Source of the DNA: GCA-020352575 sp041635475
Lineage (GTDB): Bacteria > Actinomycetota > Acidimicrobiia > Spongiisociales > JAENVV01
Reading direction: 5' to 3'
DNA length: 19,115 bases
NCBI GenBank assembly: GCA_041635475.1
Contig: JBFKVA010000041.1
Coordinates: forward strand, 1-19,115
The translations under genes and the position numbers were made by a program. Shown here in pieces: positions 7,912-12,044 of the stretch. How positions within the stretch are numbered: the stretch's first letter is position 1; every line of letters begins with the position of its first letter. Below the pieces are notes generated by a model that made no database searches, was not told the DNA's origin, and saw only the letters and a list, made by a program, of their open reading frames with translations.

Positions 7912-8649
7912 ATGCTGCTGCGCGTCCTCGGATCCTCGGGTACCTACCCGTCGAAGGGAGCGCCGGCATCGGGCTTCCTCCTGGAGCATTCCACGACCTC
8001 CATCCTGATGGATCTCGGTCCCGGTGCGTTCACGGCGTTCAGCGGGGAGTCGTCCATCGACGCGGTGGACGCCCTCATGATCTCCCACGGTCACCTGGAC
8101 CACTGCGCGGACCTCTTGGCCTGGTACCACGCCGGTCGGTACGGCGTGGTGCGACGCCCTCCGATCAGGGCGTACGCGCCCGACGGCGTCTTCGACCGGG
8201 TGCAGGCGTTCGTGCGGCACTCGGACGCGGAGATGGAGATGGTGTTCGACCATCACCTCGTCGGTCCGGGCGACGCCACCGGGGTGGGGGACATCGCCTT
8301 GCGCTTCGCCGAGGCGGTCCATCCGGTCCCCACGGTGGCGACGAGGGCCACCGCCCATGGCACGAGCATCGTGTACTCGGGGGACACCGGCTGGAGTGAC
8401 GACGTCGTCGAACTGGCCCGTGGCGCCGACGTCTTCCTGTGTGACGCCACCACCCTCGAGGACTTCATGCCCGATGTGCACTGCACCCCGGAGGTGGCGG
8501 GGCGCATGGCCGCCAAGGCAGGGGTGGAACGCCTCCTCCTCACGCACCTGCGGGAGGACGTCGAGTCGGACCGGGCGATCGACCAGGCGGCGAAGGTCTT
8601 TGCCGGTCCGATCAGTGTGGTGCGGGCCGGGGACGTCATCCCTCTCTGA
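7912..8649 (+). CDS. Metallo-beta-lactamase-fold hydrolase, Rv1339-like (candidate cyclic nucleotide phosphodiesterase)
   Basis: Binuclear metal hydrolase of 245 aa, cytoplasmic. Ligands typical of the fold are all present: H59-x-H61-x-D63-H64 (SHGHLDHCAD), His137 (AVHPVPT), Asp158 (YSGDTGW) and His212 (LLLTHL). The layout resembles the RNase Z/phosphodiesterase branch of the superfamily, without an RNase Z exosite arm. It lies directly before rph, exactly as Rv1339 does in Mycobacterium tuberculosis, and Rv1339 has been reported as an atypical cAMP phosphodiesterase. Activity on cyclic nucleotides here is therefore an inference from synteny and fold. The start is ATG 7912: the open frame extends upstream to 7522 but only as shadow of the JAMM gene, and TACGCT sits seven bases before the ATG. 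There is a 35-nt gap to rph. Confidence 0.87.
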   Translation: MLLRVLGSSGTYPSKGAPASGFLLEHSTTSILMDLGPGAFTAFSGESSIDAVDALMISHGHLDHCADLLAWYHAGRYGVVRRPPIRAYAPDGVFDRVQAFVRHSDAEMEMVFDHHLVGPGDATGVGDIALRFAEAVHPVPTVATRATAHGTSIVYSGDTGWSDDVVELARGADVFLCDATTLEDFMPDVHCTPEVAGRMAAKAGVERLLLTHLREDVESDRAIDQAAKVFAGPISVVRAGDVIPL

Positions 8650-8672
8650 TTCGCCCGCCGACGGAGGCTGCG

Positions 8673-8678
8673 TAGCAT
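8673..8678 (+). promoter_or_regulatory. -10 box of rph (leaderless)
   Basis: TAGCAT followed by six bases and ATG 8685. TTCGCC at 8650-8655 is a weak -35 candidate at 17 bp spacing. A GGAGG at 8664-8668 is too far (16 nt) from the ATG to serve as its ribosome site. Confidence 0.5.
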
Positions 8679-8684
8679 GCCGGC

Positions 8685-9389
8685 ATGCGATCCCGCCCAG
8701 CCGACGAACTGCGTCCCGTCCGATTCACCCGCGAGTTCACCTCCACGACCCCCGGGTCGGTGCTCATCGAACTCGGGGGCACGCGGGTCCTGTGCACCGC
8801 GTCGATCGATCCCAACGTCCCCCGATGGATGCGGGGCACCGGCAAGGGGTGGGTCACCGCCGAGTACGCGATGCTGCCGGGTTCGTCGGGTGACCGGGTC
8901 CGGCGAGACGCCTACCAGGGCGGGCGCGCCAAGGAGATCAGCCGGCTCATCGGACGCTCGCTGCGCTCGGTGGTGAGCCTCCCCCGGATGGGGGAGAGCA
9001 TGGTCCAGGTGGACTGCGACGTCCTCCAGGCAGACGGAGGAACCCGCACGGCGGCGATCACCGGGGCGTGGGTGGCGATGTTCGACGCTTTCACGCACGG
9101 GATCGACCAGGGGATCGTCACCGAGATGCCGATCATCGACCGGTTGGCCGCCACCTCGGTCGGGATCGTCGACGGTGTCGGCCTTCTCGACCTCGAGTAC
9201 GAGTCCGACGTGGCCGCCGAGGTGGACATGAACGTGGTCATGACCGGGCGGGGACTCCTCGTCGAGGTCCAGGGAACCGCCGAGGGTCAACCGTTCAGCC
9301 GAGAAGAACTCGCGGGCCTCCTCGACCTTGCCTCGCTGGGCATCGACGAGCTCCTCGAGGCGCAGGCGCAGCTGACCGGGATGCGGTGA
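8685..9389 (+). CDS. rph: Ribonuclease PH
   Basis: Phosphorolytic 3'-5' exoribonuclease that trims tRNA precursor 3' ends and degrades structured RNA; forms a hexameric ring. The 234-residue product has the family's usual length. Diagnostic segments include the N-terminal RPADELRPV, GGTRVLCTAS, the phosphate-binding GRSLRSVV, DCDVLQADGGTRTAAITGA, and the acidic metal-binding region AAEVDMNVVMTG near residue 180. ATG 8685 starts just before the conserved DELRP segment, and a TAGCAT box six bases upstream supports a leaderless mRNA. The stop overlaps the rdgB ATG (TGATG), so RNase PH and RdgB are co-translated, as in many bacteria. Function is relevant to the tRNA cluster 600 bp downstream, most of whose genes lack an encoded CCA and need accurate 3' trimming. 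Confidence 0.96.
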   Translation: MRSRPADELRPVRFTREFTSTTPGSVLIELGGTRVLCTASIDPNVPRWMRGTGKGWVTAEYAMLPGSSGDRVRRDAYQGGRAKEISRLIGRSLRSVVSLPRMGESMVQVDCDVLQADGGTRTAAITGAWVAMFDAFTHGIDQGIVTEMPIIDRLAATSVGIVDGVGLLDLEYESDVAAEVDMNVVMTGRGLLVEVQGTAEGQPFSREELAGLLDLASLGIDELLEAQAQLTGMR

Positions 9390-9973
9390 TGATCCTCGAG
9401 CGGGTCGTGCTGGCCTCGAGGAACCCGGACAAGATCGCCGAGCTGGAAGCGGTCCTCACCGACGCCGGCATCGTCGGCGAGATCGTGGGTGGTCTCGACT
9501 GGCCGGAGGTCCTGGAGGACGCCGACACGCTCGAAGACAATGCCCTCAAGAAGGCTCGGGAGGTGAGTCGAGCCACGGGGCTTCCCGCCATCGCCGACGA
9601 CACCGGCCTCGAGGTCGAGGCCCTCGACGGTGCGCCGGGCGTCATGACGGCCCGGTTCGCCGGCCCGGGGGCGACGTACGCGGACAACGTCGACAAGCTC
9701 CTCGAGGCCATGGAGGCCGTGGCCGACCGCTCCGCCCGCTTTCGCACCGCCGTCGCCGTGGCGTGGCCGGACGGGAAGGAACTCGTGGTCGTGGCCGGCC
9801 TGGGGGGCTCGATCGCCACCGAACGCCGGGGGAGGGGCGGGTTCGGGTACGACCCGGTGTTCCAAATGCCGGACGGACGTACCCTGGCCGAGGTCCCGGG
9901 CGAGGAGAAGAACCGGGTCAGCCACCGGGCGAAGGCGCTGGCAGCGCTGGTCCGGGAACTGGGAAACGGCTGA
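9389..9973 (+). CDS. rdgB: RdgB/HAM1 non-canonical purine NTP pyrophosphatase (dITP/XTP/ITP)
   Basis: Hydrolyses dITP, XTP and ITP to monophosphates, keeping deaminated purines out of DNA and RNA. The 194-residue product shows the NTP-binding S-x-N-x-x-K motif (S10, N12, K15 in VVLASRNPDKIAELE), TLEDNALKKA with the conserved Glu/Asn, ADDTGLEVEAL with the catalytic Asp71, GFGYDPVF, and the C-terminal EKNRVSHRAKAL. The family segment usually reading GVYSARYAG is here GVMTARFAG, a modest variation. ATG 9389 shares a base with the rph stop and gives the expected N-terminus; a GTG a few codons later (9404) is possible but unlikely. It is followed after 16 bp by the tRNA-Arg promoter box, with no obvious terminator between. 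Confidence 0.95.
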   Translation: MILERVVLASRNPDKIAELEAVLTDAGIVGEIVGGLDWPEVLEDADTLEDNALKKAREVSRATGLPAIADDTGLEVEALDGAPGVMTARFAGPGATYADNVDKLLEAMEAVADRSARFRTAVAVAWPDGKELVVVAGLGGSIATERRGRGGFGYDPVFQMPDGRTLAEVPGEEKNRVSHRAKALAALVRELGNG

Positions 9974-9989
9974 TCCCCACCGGGTCCCG

Positions 9990-9995
9990 TACACT
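9990..9995 (+). promoter_or_regulatory. -10 box of tRNA-Arg
   Basis: TACACT, with six bases to the mature tRNA 5' end at 10002. No convincing -35 hexamer. Transcription would begin at or within a base of the mature 5' end. Confidence 0.5.
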
Positions 9996-10001
9996 CAACC
10001 C

Positions 10002-10075
10002 GCCCCCGTAGCTCAGCTGGATAGAGCAGTGGACTTCTAATCCGCAGGTCACGGGTTCGAATCCTGTCGGGGGCG
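10002..10075 (+). tRNA. tRNA-Arg (anticodon TCT)
   Basis: A 74-nt cloverleaf. Acceptor GCCCCCG pairs with CGGGGGC, discriminator G. D arm GCTC/GAGC; anticodon loop CTTCTAA gives TCT, reading AGA/AGG; T arm has the invariant GGTTCGAATCC. CCA is not encoded (the following bases are CCG). It faces the tRNA-Gly gene with only 12 bp between their 3' ends. Confidence 0.96.
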
Positions 10076-10087
10076 CCGACGAGGCGG

Positions 10088-10161
10088 TGGAGCGGGTGAC
10101 GGGAATCGAACCCGCATGGTCGGCTTGGAAGGCCGAAACTCTGCCATTGAGCTACACCCGC
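10088..10161 (-). tRNA. tRNA-Gly (anticodon TCC), CCA encoded
   Basis: On the minus strand, acceptor GCGGGTG pairs with CACCCGC, discriminator T followed by an encoded CCA (10088-10090). Anticodon loop CTTCCAA gives TCC, reading GGA/GGG; T loop GGTTCGATTCC. It is the only tRNA of the six here with an encoded CCA end. Confidence 0.96.
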
Positions 10162-10172
10162 AGAACGGGCAC

Positions 10173-10178
10173 ATGGTA
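10173..10178 (-). promoter_or_regulatory. -10 box of tRNA-Gly
   Basis: On the minus strand TACCAT lies in the 25-bp gap between tRNA-Pro and tRNA-Gly, 11 bases before the mature 5' end. Initiation about 7 nt downstream of the box would give a leader of about 4 nt. Confidence 0.4.
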
Positions 10179-10186
10179 CCCGCCGG

Positions 10187-10260
10187 TCGGGCTGGTCGGA
10201 TTTGAACCGACGACCCCCTGCTCCCAAAGCAGGTGCGCTGCCAAGCTGCGCTACAGCCCG
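10187..10260 (-). tRNA. tRNA-Pro (anticodon TGG)
   Basis: On the minus strand, acceptor CGGGCTG pairs fully with CAGCCCG, discriminator A, CCA not encoded (A then CCG). D arm GCGC/GCGC with a CTTGGCA loop; anticodon stem CCTGC/GCAGG around TTTGGGA gives TGG; T loop GGTTCAAATCC. Same strand as tRNA-Gly, 25 bp upstream of it. Confidence 0.96.
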
Positions 10261-10269
10261 TGAGGCAGG

Positions 10270-10275
10270 AGCTTA
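10270..10275 (-). promoter_or_regulatory. Possible -10 box of tRNA-Pro
   Basis: On the minus strand TAAGCT ends nine bases before the mature tRNA-Pro 5' end, in the 22-bp gap after the small membrane gene. It matches TANNNT only; read-through from the membrane gene is the alternative. Confidence 0.35.
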
Positions 10276-10282
10276 GGACCCC

Positions 10283-10546
10283 TCAGGCGGTCCACCCGAA
10301 GATCCACTCCCCGAGCGAGACGAACGCCATCCAGAACAGCACAGCGATCGGCCCGGCCGCCAAGGTCCAGGGTGACCAGGCTCGAACAAGCCGGCCGACG
10401 GCCCACATGCCCCCCAGCCAGACCGCCCACAGCACCGGTACGACGGCCCAGGGGATGAGGAGACCGGCCGCCGCGTAGAGCCACCCGGAGCCCACGTAGA
10501 GGAGCGCGCCGAGTATCACGAGTGTTCGTTGCGCCTTCTGATGCAT
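10283..10546 (-). CDS. Small membrane protein of unknown function (87 aa)
   Basis: I do not recognise the family. From ATG 10546 the product is 87 residues, with a short basic N-terminus (MHQKAQR) followed by three hydrophobic stretches at about 8-30, 32-52 and 61-84. The turns are Trp/Gly/Pro-rich and RLVRAW carries the positive charge between helices 2 and 3. There is no cysteine and no obvious catalytic residue. An in-frame ATG at 10564 and a longer frame to 10714 exist, but the added sequence is polar and low-complexity. CACAAT (10553-10558) lies six bases before ATG 10546, as for neighbouring leaderless genes. It sits among tRNA genes, upstream of and on the same strand as tRNA-Pro and tRNA-Gly. 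A 17-bp palindrome lies about 50 bp upstream. Coding status is supported mainly by the membrane pattern and promoter spacing. Confidence 0.65.
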   Translation of the reverse strand: MHQKAQRTLVILGALLYVGSGWLYAAAGLLIPWAVVPVLWAVWLGGMWAVGRLVRAWSPWTLAAGPIAVLFWMAFVSLGEWIFGWTA

Positions 10547-10552
10547 CCGCGG

Positions 10553-10558
10553 ATTGTG
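10553..10558 (-). promoter_or_regulatory. Probable -10 box of the 87-aa membrane gene
   Basis: On the minus strand CACAAT is followed by six bases and ATG 10546. It departs from TANNNT at the first base, so it is weaker than the others, but the spacing is the same. Confidence 0.4.
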
Positions 10559-10597
10559 GCACATCGCAGGCCGCGCTTCTGGCGTCGCTCTGCTGCT

Positions 10598-10614
10598 GAC
10601 CGCGAGTCGCGGTC
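10598..10614. promoter_or_regulatory. 17-bp palindrome upstream of the membrane gene (possible operator)
   Basis: GACCGCGA-G-TCGCGGTC is an exact 8-bp inverted repeat around a single base, in otherwise empty sequence. It lies about 52-68 bp upstream of the membrane gene ATG, a position suited to an activator or dimeric repressor. It could instead fold as a hairpin in RNA, but no T-tract follows. Otherwise I see nothing coding between 10547 and 10718. Confidence 0.4.
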
Positions 10615-10718
10615 GCTCGGTGCCGGTCGGGTCCGGGCCCCGCGTGATGTCCAGAGTCGAACGCTCGCCTGGATCGACGAGCTGGCACGGCGACTTCCCA
10701 CAGCATGAAGGCACCTCC

Positions 10719-10724
10719 TACACT
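10719..10724 (+). promoter_or_regulatory. -10 box of tRNA-Lys
   Basis: TACACT, six bases before the mature tRNA 5' end at 10731. TTCCCA at 10695-10700 is a 4/6 match to TTGACA at 18 bp spacing, making this the best-formed promoter in the window. Confidence 0.55.
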
Positions 10725-10730
10725 CGCCCC

Positions 10731-10802
10731 GGGTCGCTAGCTCAACGGCAGAGCAACGGCCTCTTAAGCCGCAGGTTGAGGGTTCGAATCCCTCGCGACC
10801 CA
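10731..10802 (+). tRNA. tRNA-Lys (anticodon CTT)
   Basis: A 72-nt cloverleaf. Acceptor GGGTCGC pairs with GCGACCC, discriminator A, CCA not encoded. D arm GCTC/GAGC; anticodon loop CTCTTAA gives CTT, reading AAG; T loop GGTTCGAATCC. The outermost anticodon-stem pair is an A-C mismatch. It is followed at once by a strong hairpin terminator. Confidence 0.95.
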
Positions 10803-10807
10803 CACCG

Positions 10808-10843
10808 AGAGAGCCCGCCCCGACCGGCGGGCTCTCTACGTTT
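10808..10843 (+). terminator. Hairpin terminator after tRNA-Lys
   Basis: A perfect 12-bp stem, AGAGAGCCCGCC (10808-10819) with GGCGGGCTCTCT (10826-10837), loop CCGACC, followed by ACGTTT. The U-run is short, as is usual for actinobacterial terminators. It begins six bases after the tRNA. Confidence 0.8.
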
Positions 10844-10846
10844 GGG

Positions 10847-10888
10847 GAGGTACGAGAGGACGAGAGGACGAGAGGACGAGGTACGAGG
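10847..10888. repeat. Purine-rich 8-bp tandem repeat
   Basis: Three exact copies of ACGAGAGG (10852-10875) followed by shortened copies. The block is bracketed by two copies of GAGGTACGAG (10847-10856 and 10878-10887). It sits between the tRNA-Lys terminator and the heptamer array. Confidence 0.85.
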
Positions 10889-10899
10889 GGGTTGGGCTC

Positions 10900-10976
10900 C
10901 GTTCTCCGTTCTTCGTCCTTCGTCCTTCGTTCTTCGTCCTTCGTCCTTCGTCCTTCGTCCTCCGTTCTCCGTTCTC
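10900..10976. repeat. Heptamer tandem array, 11 copies of CGTYCTY
   Basis: Eleven uninterrupted 7-bp units in perfect phase, each CGT(T/C)CT(T/C): five CGTCCTT, one CGTCCTC, two CGTTCTT and three CGTTCTC. Variation is limited to two pyrimidine positions. The array ends two bases before the TACTCT box of tRNA-Leu. No spacers or arms suggest CRISPR. A long open frame across it in both directions is a by-product of the repeat, not a gene. Confidence 0.93.
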
Positions 10977-10977
10977 C

Positions 10978-10983
10978 TACTCT
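10978..10983 (+). promoter_or_regulatory. -10 box of tRNA-Leu
   Basis: TACTCT, nine bases before the tRNA 5' end (10993). The region where a -35 should lie is inside the heptamer array (TTCGTC at 10954-10959, 18 bp spacing), so the repeat may form part of the promoter. Confidence 0.45.
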
Positions 10984-10992
10984 TCGCGCAAC

Positions 10993-11076
10993 GCGGGCGT
11001 GGCGGAACTGGCAGACGCGCCAGGTTTAGGTCCTGGTGGGCATCGTCCCGTGGGGGTTCGAATCCCTCCGCCCGCA
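10993..11076 (+). tRNA. tRNA-Leu (anticodon TAG)
   Basis: An 84-nt class II tRNA. Acceptor GCGGGCG pairs with CGCCCGC, discriminator A, no encoded CCA. Anticodon stem CCAGG/CCTGG around TTTAGGT gives TAG, reading CUN; a long variable arm (GGGCATCGTCCC) follows; T loop GGTTCGAATCC. Confidence 0.96.
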
Positions 11077-11098
11077 CGAGGACCGGGGCCCGGTGCCG

Positions 11099-11104
11099 TA
11101 CCAT
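11099..11104 (+). promoter_or_regulatory. -10 box overlapping the annotated ATG of the ExQ-nuclease-like gene
   Basis: TACCAT, the same hexamer as at valS and tRNA-Gly. Its last two bases are the first two of ATG 11103. Initiation about seven bases on would fall at the in-frame GTG 11112, arguing that GTG is the real, leaderless start. Confidence 0.5.
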
Positions 11105-11804
11105 GGCGACGGTGTTGGACCACCAGCCGCACGTCGGCACGCTGCGGGAAGCACCGCTCCACGCCTCACTGAAGCAGTGGTGTGCCCAACCGGGTGACCG
11201 CTTCGAGGTCCCGGTGGGCGGCTTCGTCATCGACGTCGTCCGCGGCGATCTCCTCATCGAGGTCCAGACCAGCGGCTTCTCGTCGATGAAGCGAAAGCTC
11301 GCAACACTCCTCGCCCTCGGCCATCGAGTCCGCATCGTCCATCCCATCCCGGCCGTGAAGTGGATCGTGCGGGTCGACGCCGAGGGCGAAGAAACCGGCC
11401 GGCGGAGGTCCCCCAAGCACGGCGACGTCGTCGACGTGTTCGGTGAGTTGGTGAGCTTCCCGACACTCCTGGCCGACGCCGGGTTGGAGATCGACGTGCT
11501 TCTCACCCACGAGGAGGAACGCCGCCGCCACAACCCGACGAAGGCGTGGCGACGAGGCGGATGGGTCGTGGAGGAGCGACGGCTCGTGGAGGTTGTCGAA
11601 GCGGTCGAGATTCGCTCGGTGGGCGATGTGGCCGCCCTGCTTCCCCGACGGCTCCCCGACCCGTTCACCACCGCGGACCTGGCCGAGGCGCTGGTCAGGC
11701 CCCGCCGGGTTGCCCAGCAGATGGCCTACTGCCTCCGACTTGTGGGGGTCATCGACGAGACGGGGAAGGACGGCAACGCCGTCCTGTACTCGGTGGCCCG
11801 GTAG
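11103..11804 (+). CDS. Putative PD-(D/E)XK (ExQ) nuclease-like protein with C-terminal winged helix; unnamed family
   Basis: I do not recognise a named family. The 233-residue product (from ATG 11103; GTG 11112 would give 230) reads as two parts. Residues about 10-85 have a helix (LHASLKQW), then strands FVIDVV (Asp44) and LLIEVQT (Glu53-x-Gln55), then a basic helix (SSMKRKLATLL) and a strand (RVRIVHPI). This order and the D-x8-E-x-Q spacing fit the PD-(D/E)XK nuclease fold with the ExQ variant of its third motif. Residues about 186-233 (FTTADLAEAL, RRVAQQMAYCLRLVGVI, then NAVLYSVAR) look like a winged helix-turn-helix. The middle (95-185) is charged, with no assignable motif. A DNA/RNA-processing or regulatory role is inference. 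It stands alone between tRNA-Leu and tRNA-His, with its own -10 box and no visible partner gene. Confidence 0.8.
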   Translation: MATVLDHQPHVGTLREAPLHASLKQWCAQPGDRFEVPVGGFVIDVVRGDLLIEVQTSGFSSMKRKLATLLALGHRVRIVHPIPAVKWIVRVDAEGEETGRRRSPKHGDVVDVFGELVSFPTLLADAGLEIDVLLTHEEERRRHNPTKAWRRGGWVVEERRLVEVVEAVEIRSVGDVAALLPRRLPDPFTTADLAEALVRPRRVAQQMAYCLRLVGVIDETGKDGNAVLYSVAR

Positions 11805-11876
11805 CGATCGTCCGGGCCGGTTGGGGCCGAGGGTGTCGGGTGGGACCTCCACGACCCGTAGCCGGGTGGCCGTCAC

Positions 11877-11882
11877 TATTGT
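11877..11882 (+). promoter_or_regulatory. Possible -10 box of tRNA-His (and tig)
   Basis: TATTGT, 35 bases before the tRNA 5' end, flanked by two copies of GCCGGGTGGC (11861-11870 and 11891-11900). It is the only TANNNT-type box I find close upstream of tRNA-His. Confidence 0.35.
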
Positions 11883-11917
11883 GGCGAGTCGCCGGGTGGC
11901 GCTCCGCCGCCAAGCAT

Positions 11918-11992
11918 GGTGGCCGTAGCTCAGCAGGTTAGAGCGCCGGGTTGTGGTCCCGGAGGTCGCGGGTTCGAATCCCGTCGGTCACC
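11918..11992 (+). tRNA. tRNA-His (anticodon GTG) with encoded G-1
   Basis: A cloverleaf with the extra 5' G (11918) opposite discriminator C (11992), the identity mark of tRNA-His. Acceptor GTGGCCG pairs with CGGTCAC with one G-T wobble. Anticodon stem CCGGG/CCCGG around TTGTGGT gives GTG; T loop GGTTCGAATCC. CCA is not encoded. tig follows after 57 bp on the same strand. Confidence 0.95.
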
Positions 11993-11996
11993 CTCC

Positions 11997-12022
11997 GAGG
12001 GTCGGGTGGAAACCCGGCCCTC
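11997..12022 (+). other. Hairpin between tRNA-His and tig
   Basis: GAGGGTCGGGT pairs with ACCCGGCCCTC (11 bp, one T-G wobble) around GGAA, a GNRA-type tetraloop. No T-tract follows (next bases ACACATG). It could be a weak terminator, an attenuator limiting tig, or a processing signal separating tRNA from mRNA. Confidence 0.6.
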
Positions 12023-12038
12023 ACACATGTCACTGTGC

Positions 12039-12044
12039 AAGGAG
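12039..12044 (+). promoter_or_regulatory. Shine-Dalgarno site of tig
   Basis: AAGGAG five bases before GTG 12050. It fixes the start of tig at GTG 12050, since the frame is open further upstream through the tRNA-His gene. Confidence 0.8.

Noticed and set aside
10847..10976. CRISPR array
   Set aside because: Units are 7 and 8 bp and contiguous, with no unique spacers and no cas genes nearby.
10554..11102. N-terminal extension of the nuclease-like gene through tRNA-Lys, the repeat arrays and tRNA-Leu
   Set aside because: The frame is open only because 7-bp repeats lack stops (7 x 3 = 21 nt). It would place two tRNA genes and a terminator inside a coding sequence.
10742..11671. Minus-strand frame with repeated GRRTKDEGRRT peptide across the heptamer array
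   Set aside because: Translation of the tandem DNA repeat and two antisense tRNAs; not a protein repeat.
9974..11992. Integrated mobile element at the tRNA cluster
   Set aside because: No integrase, transposase, duplicated tRNA 3' end or composition change was found; the tRNAs are intact and single.
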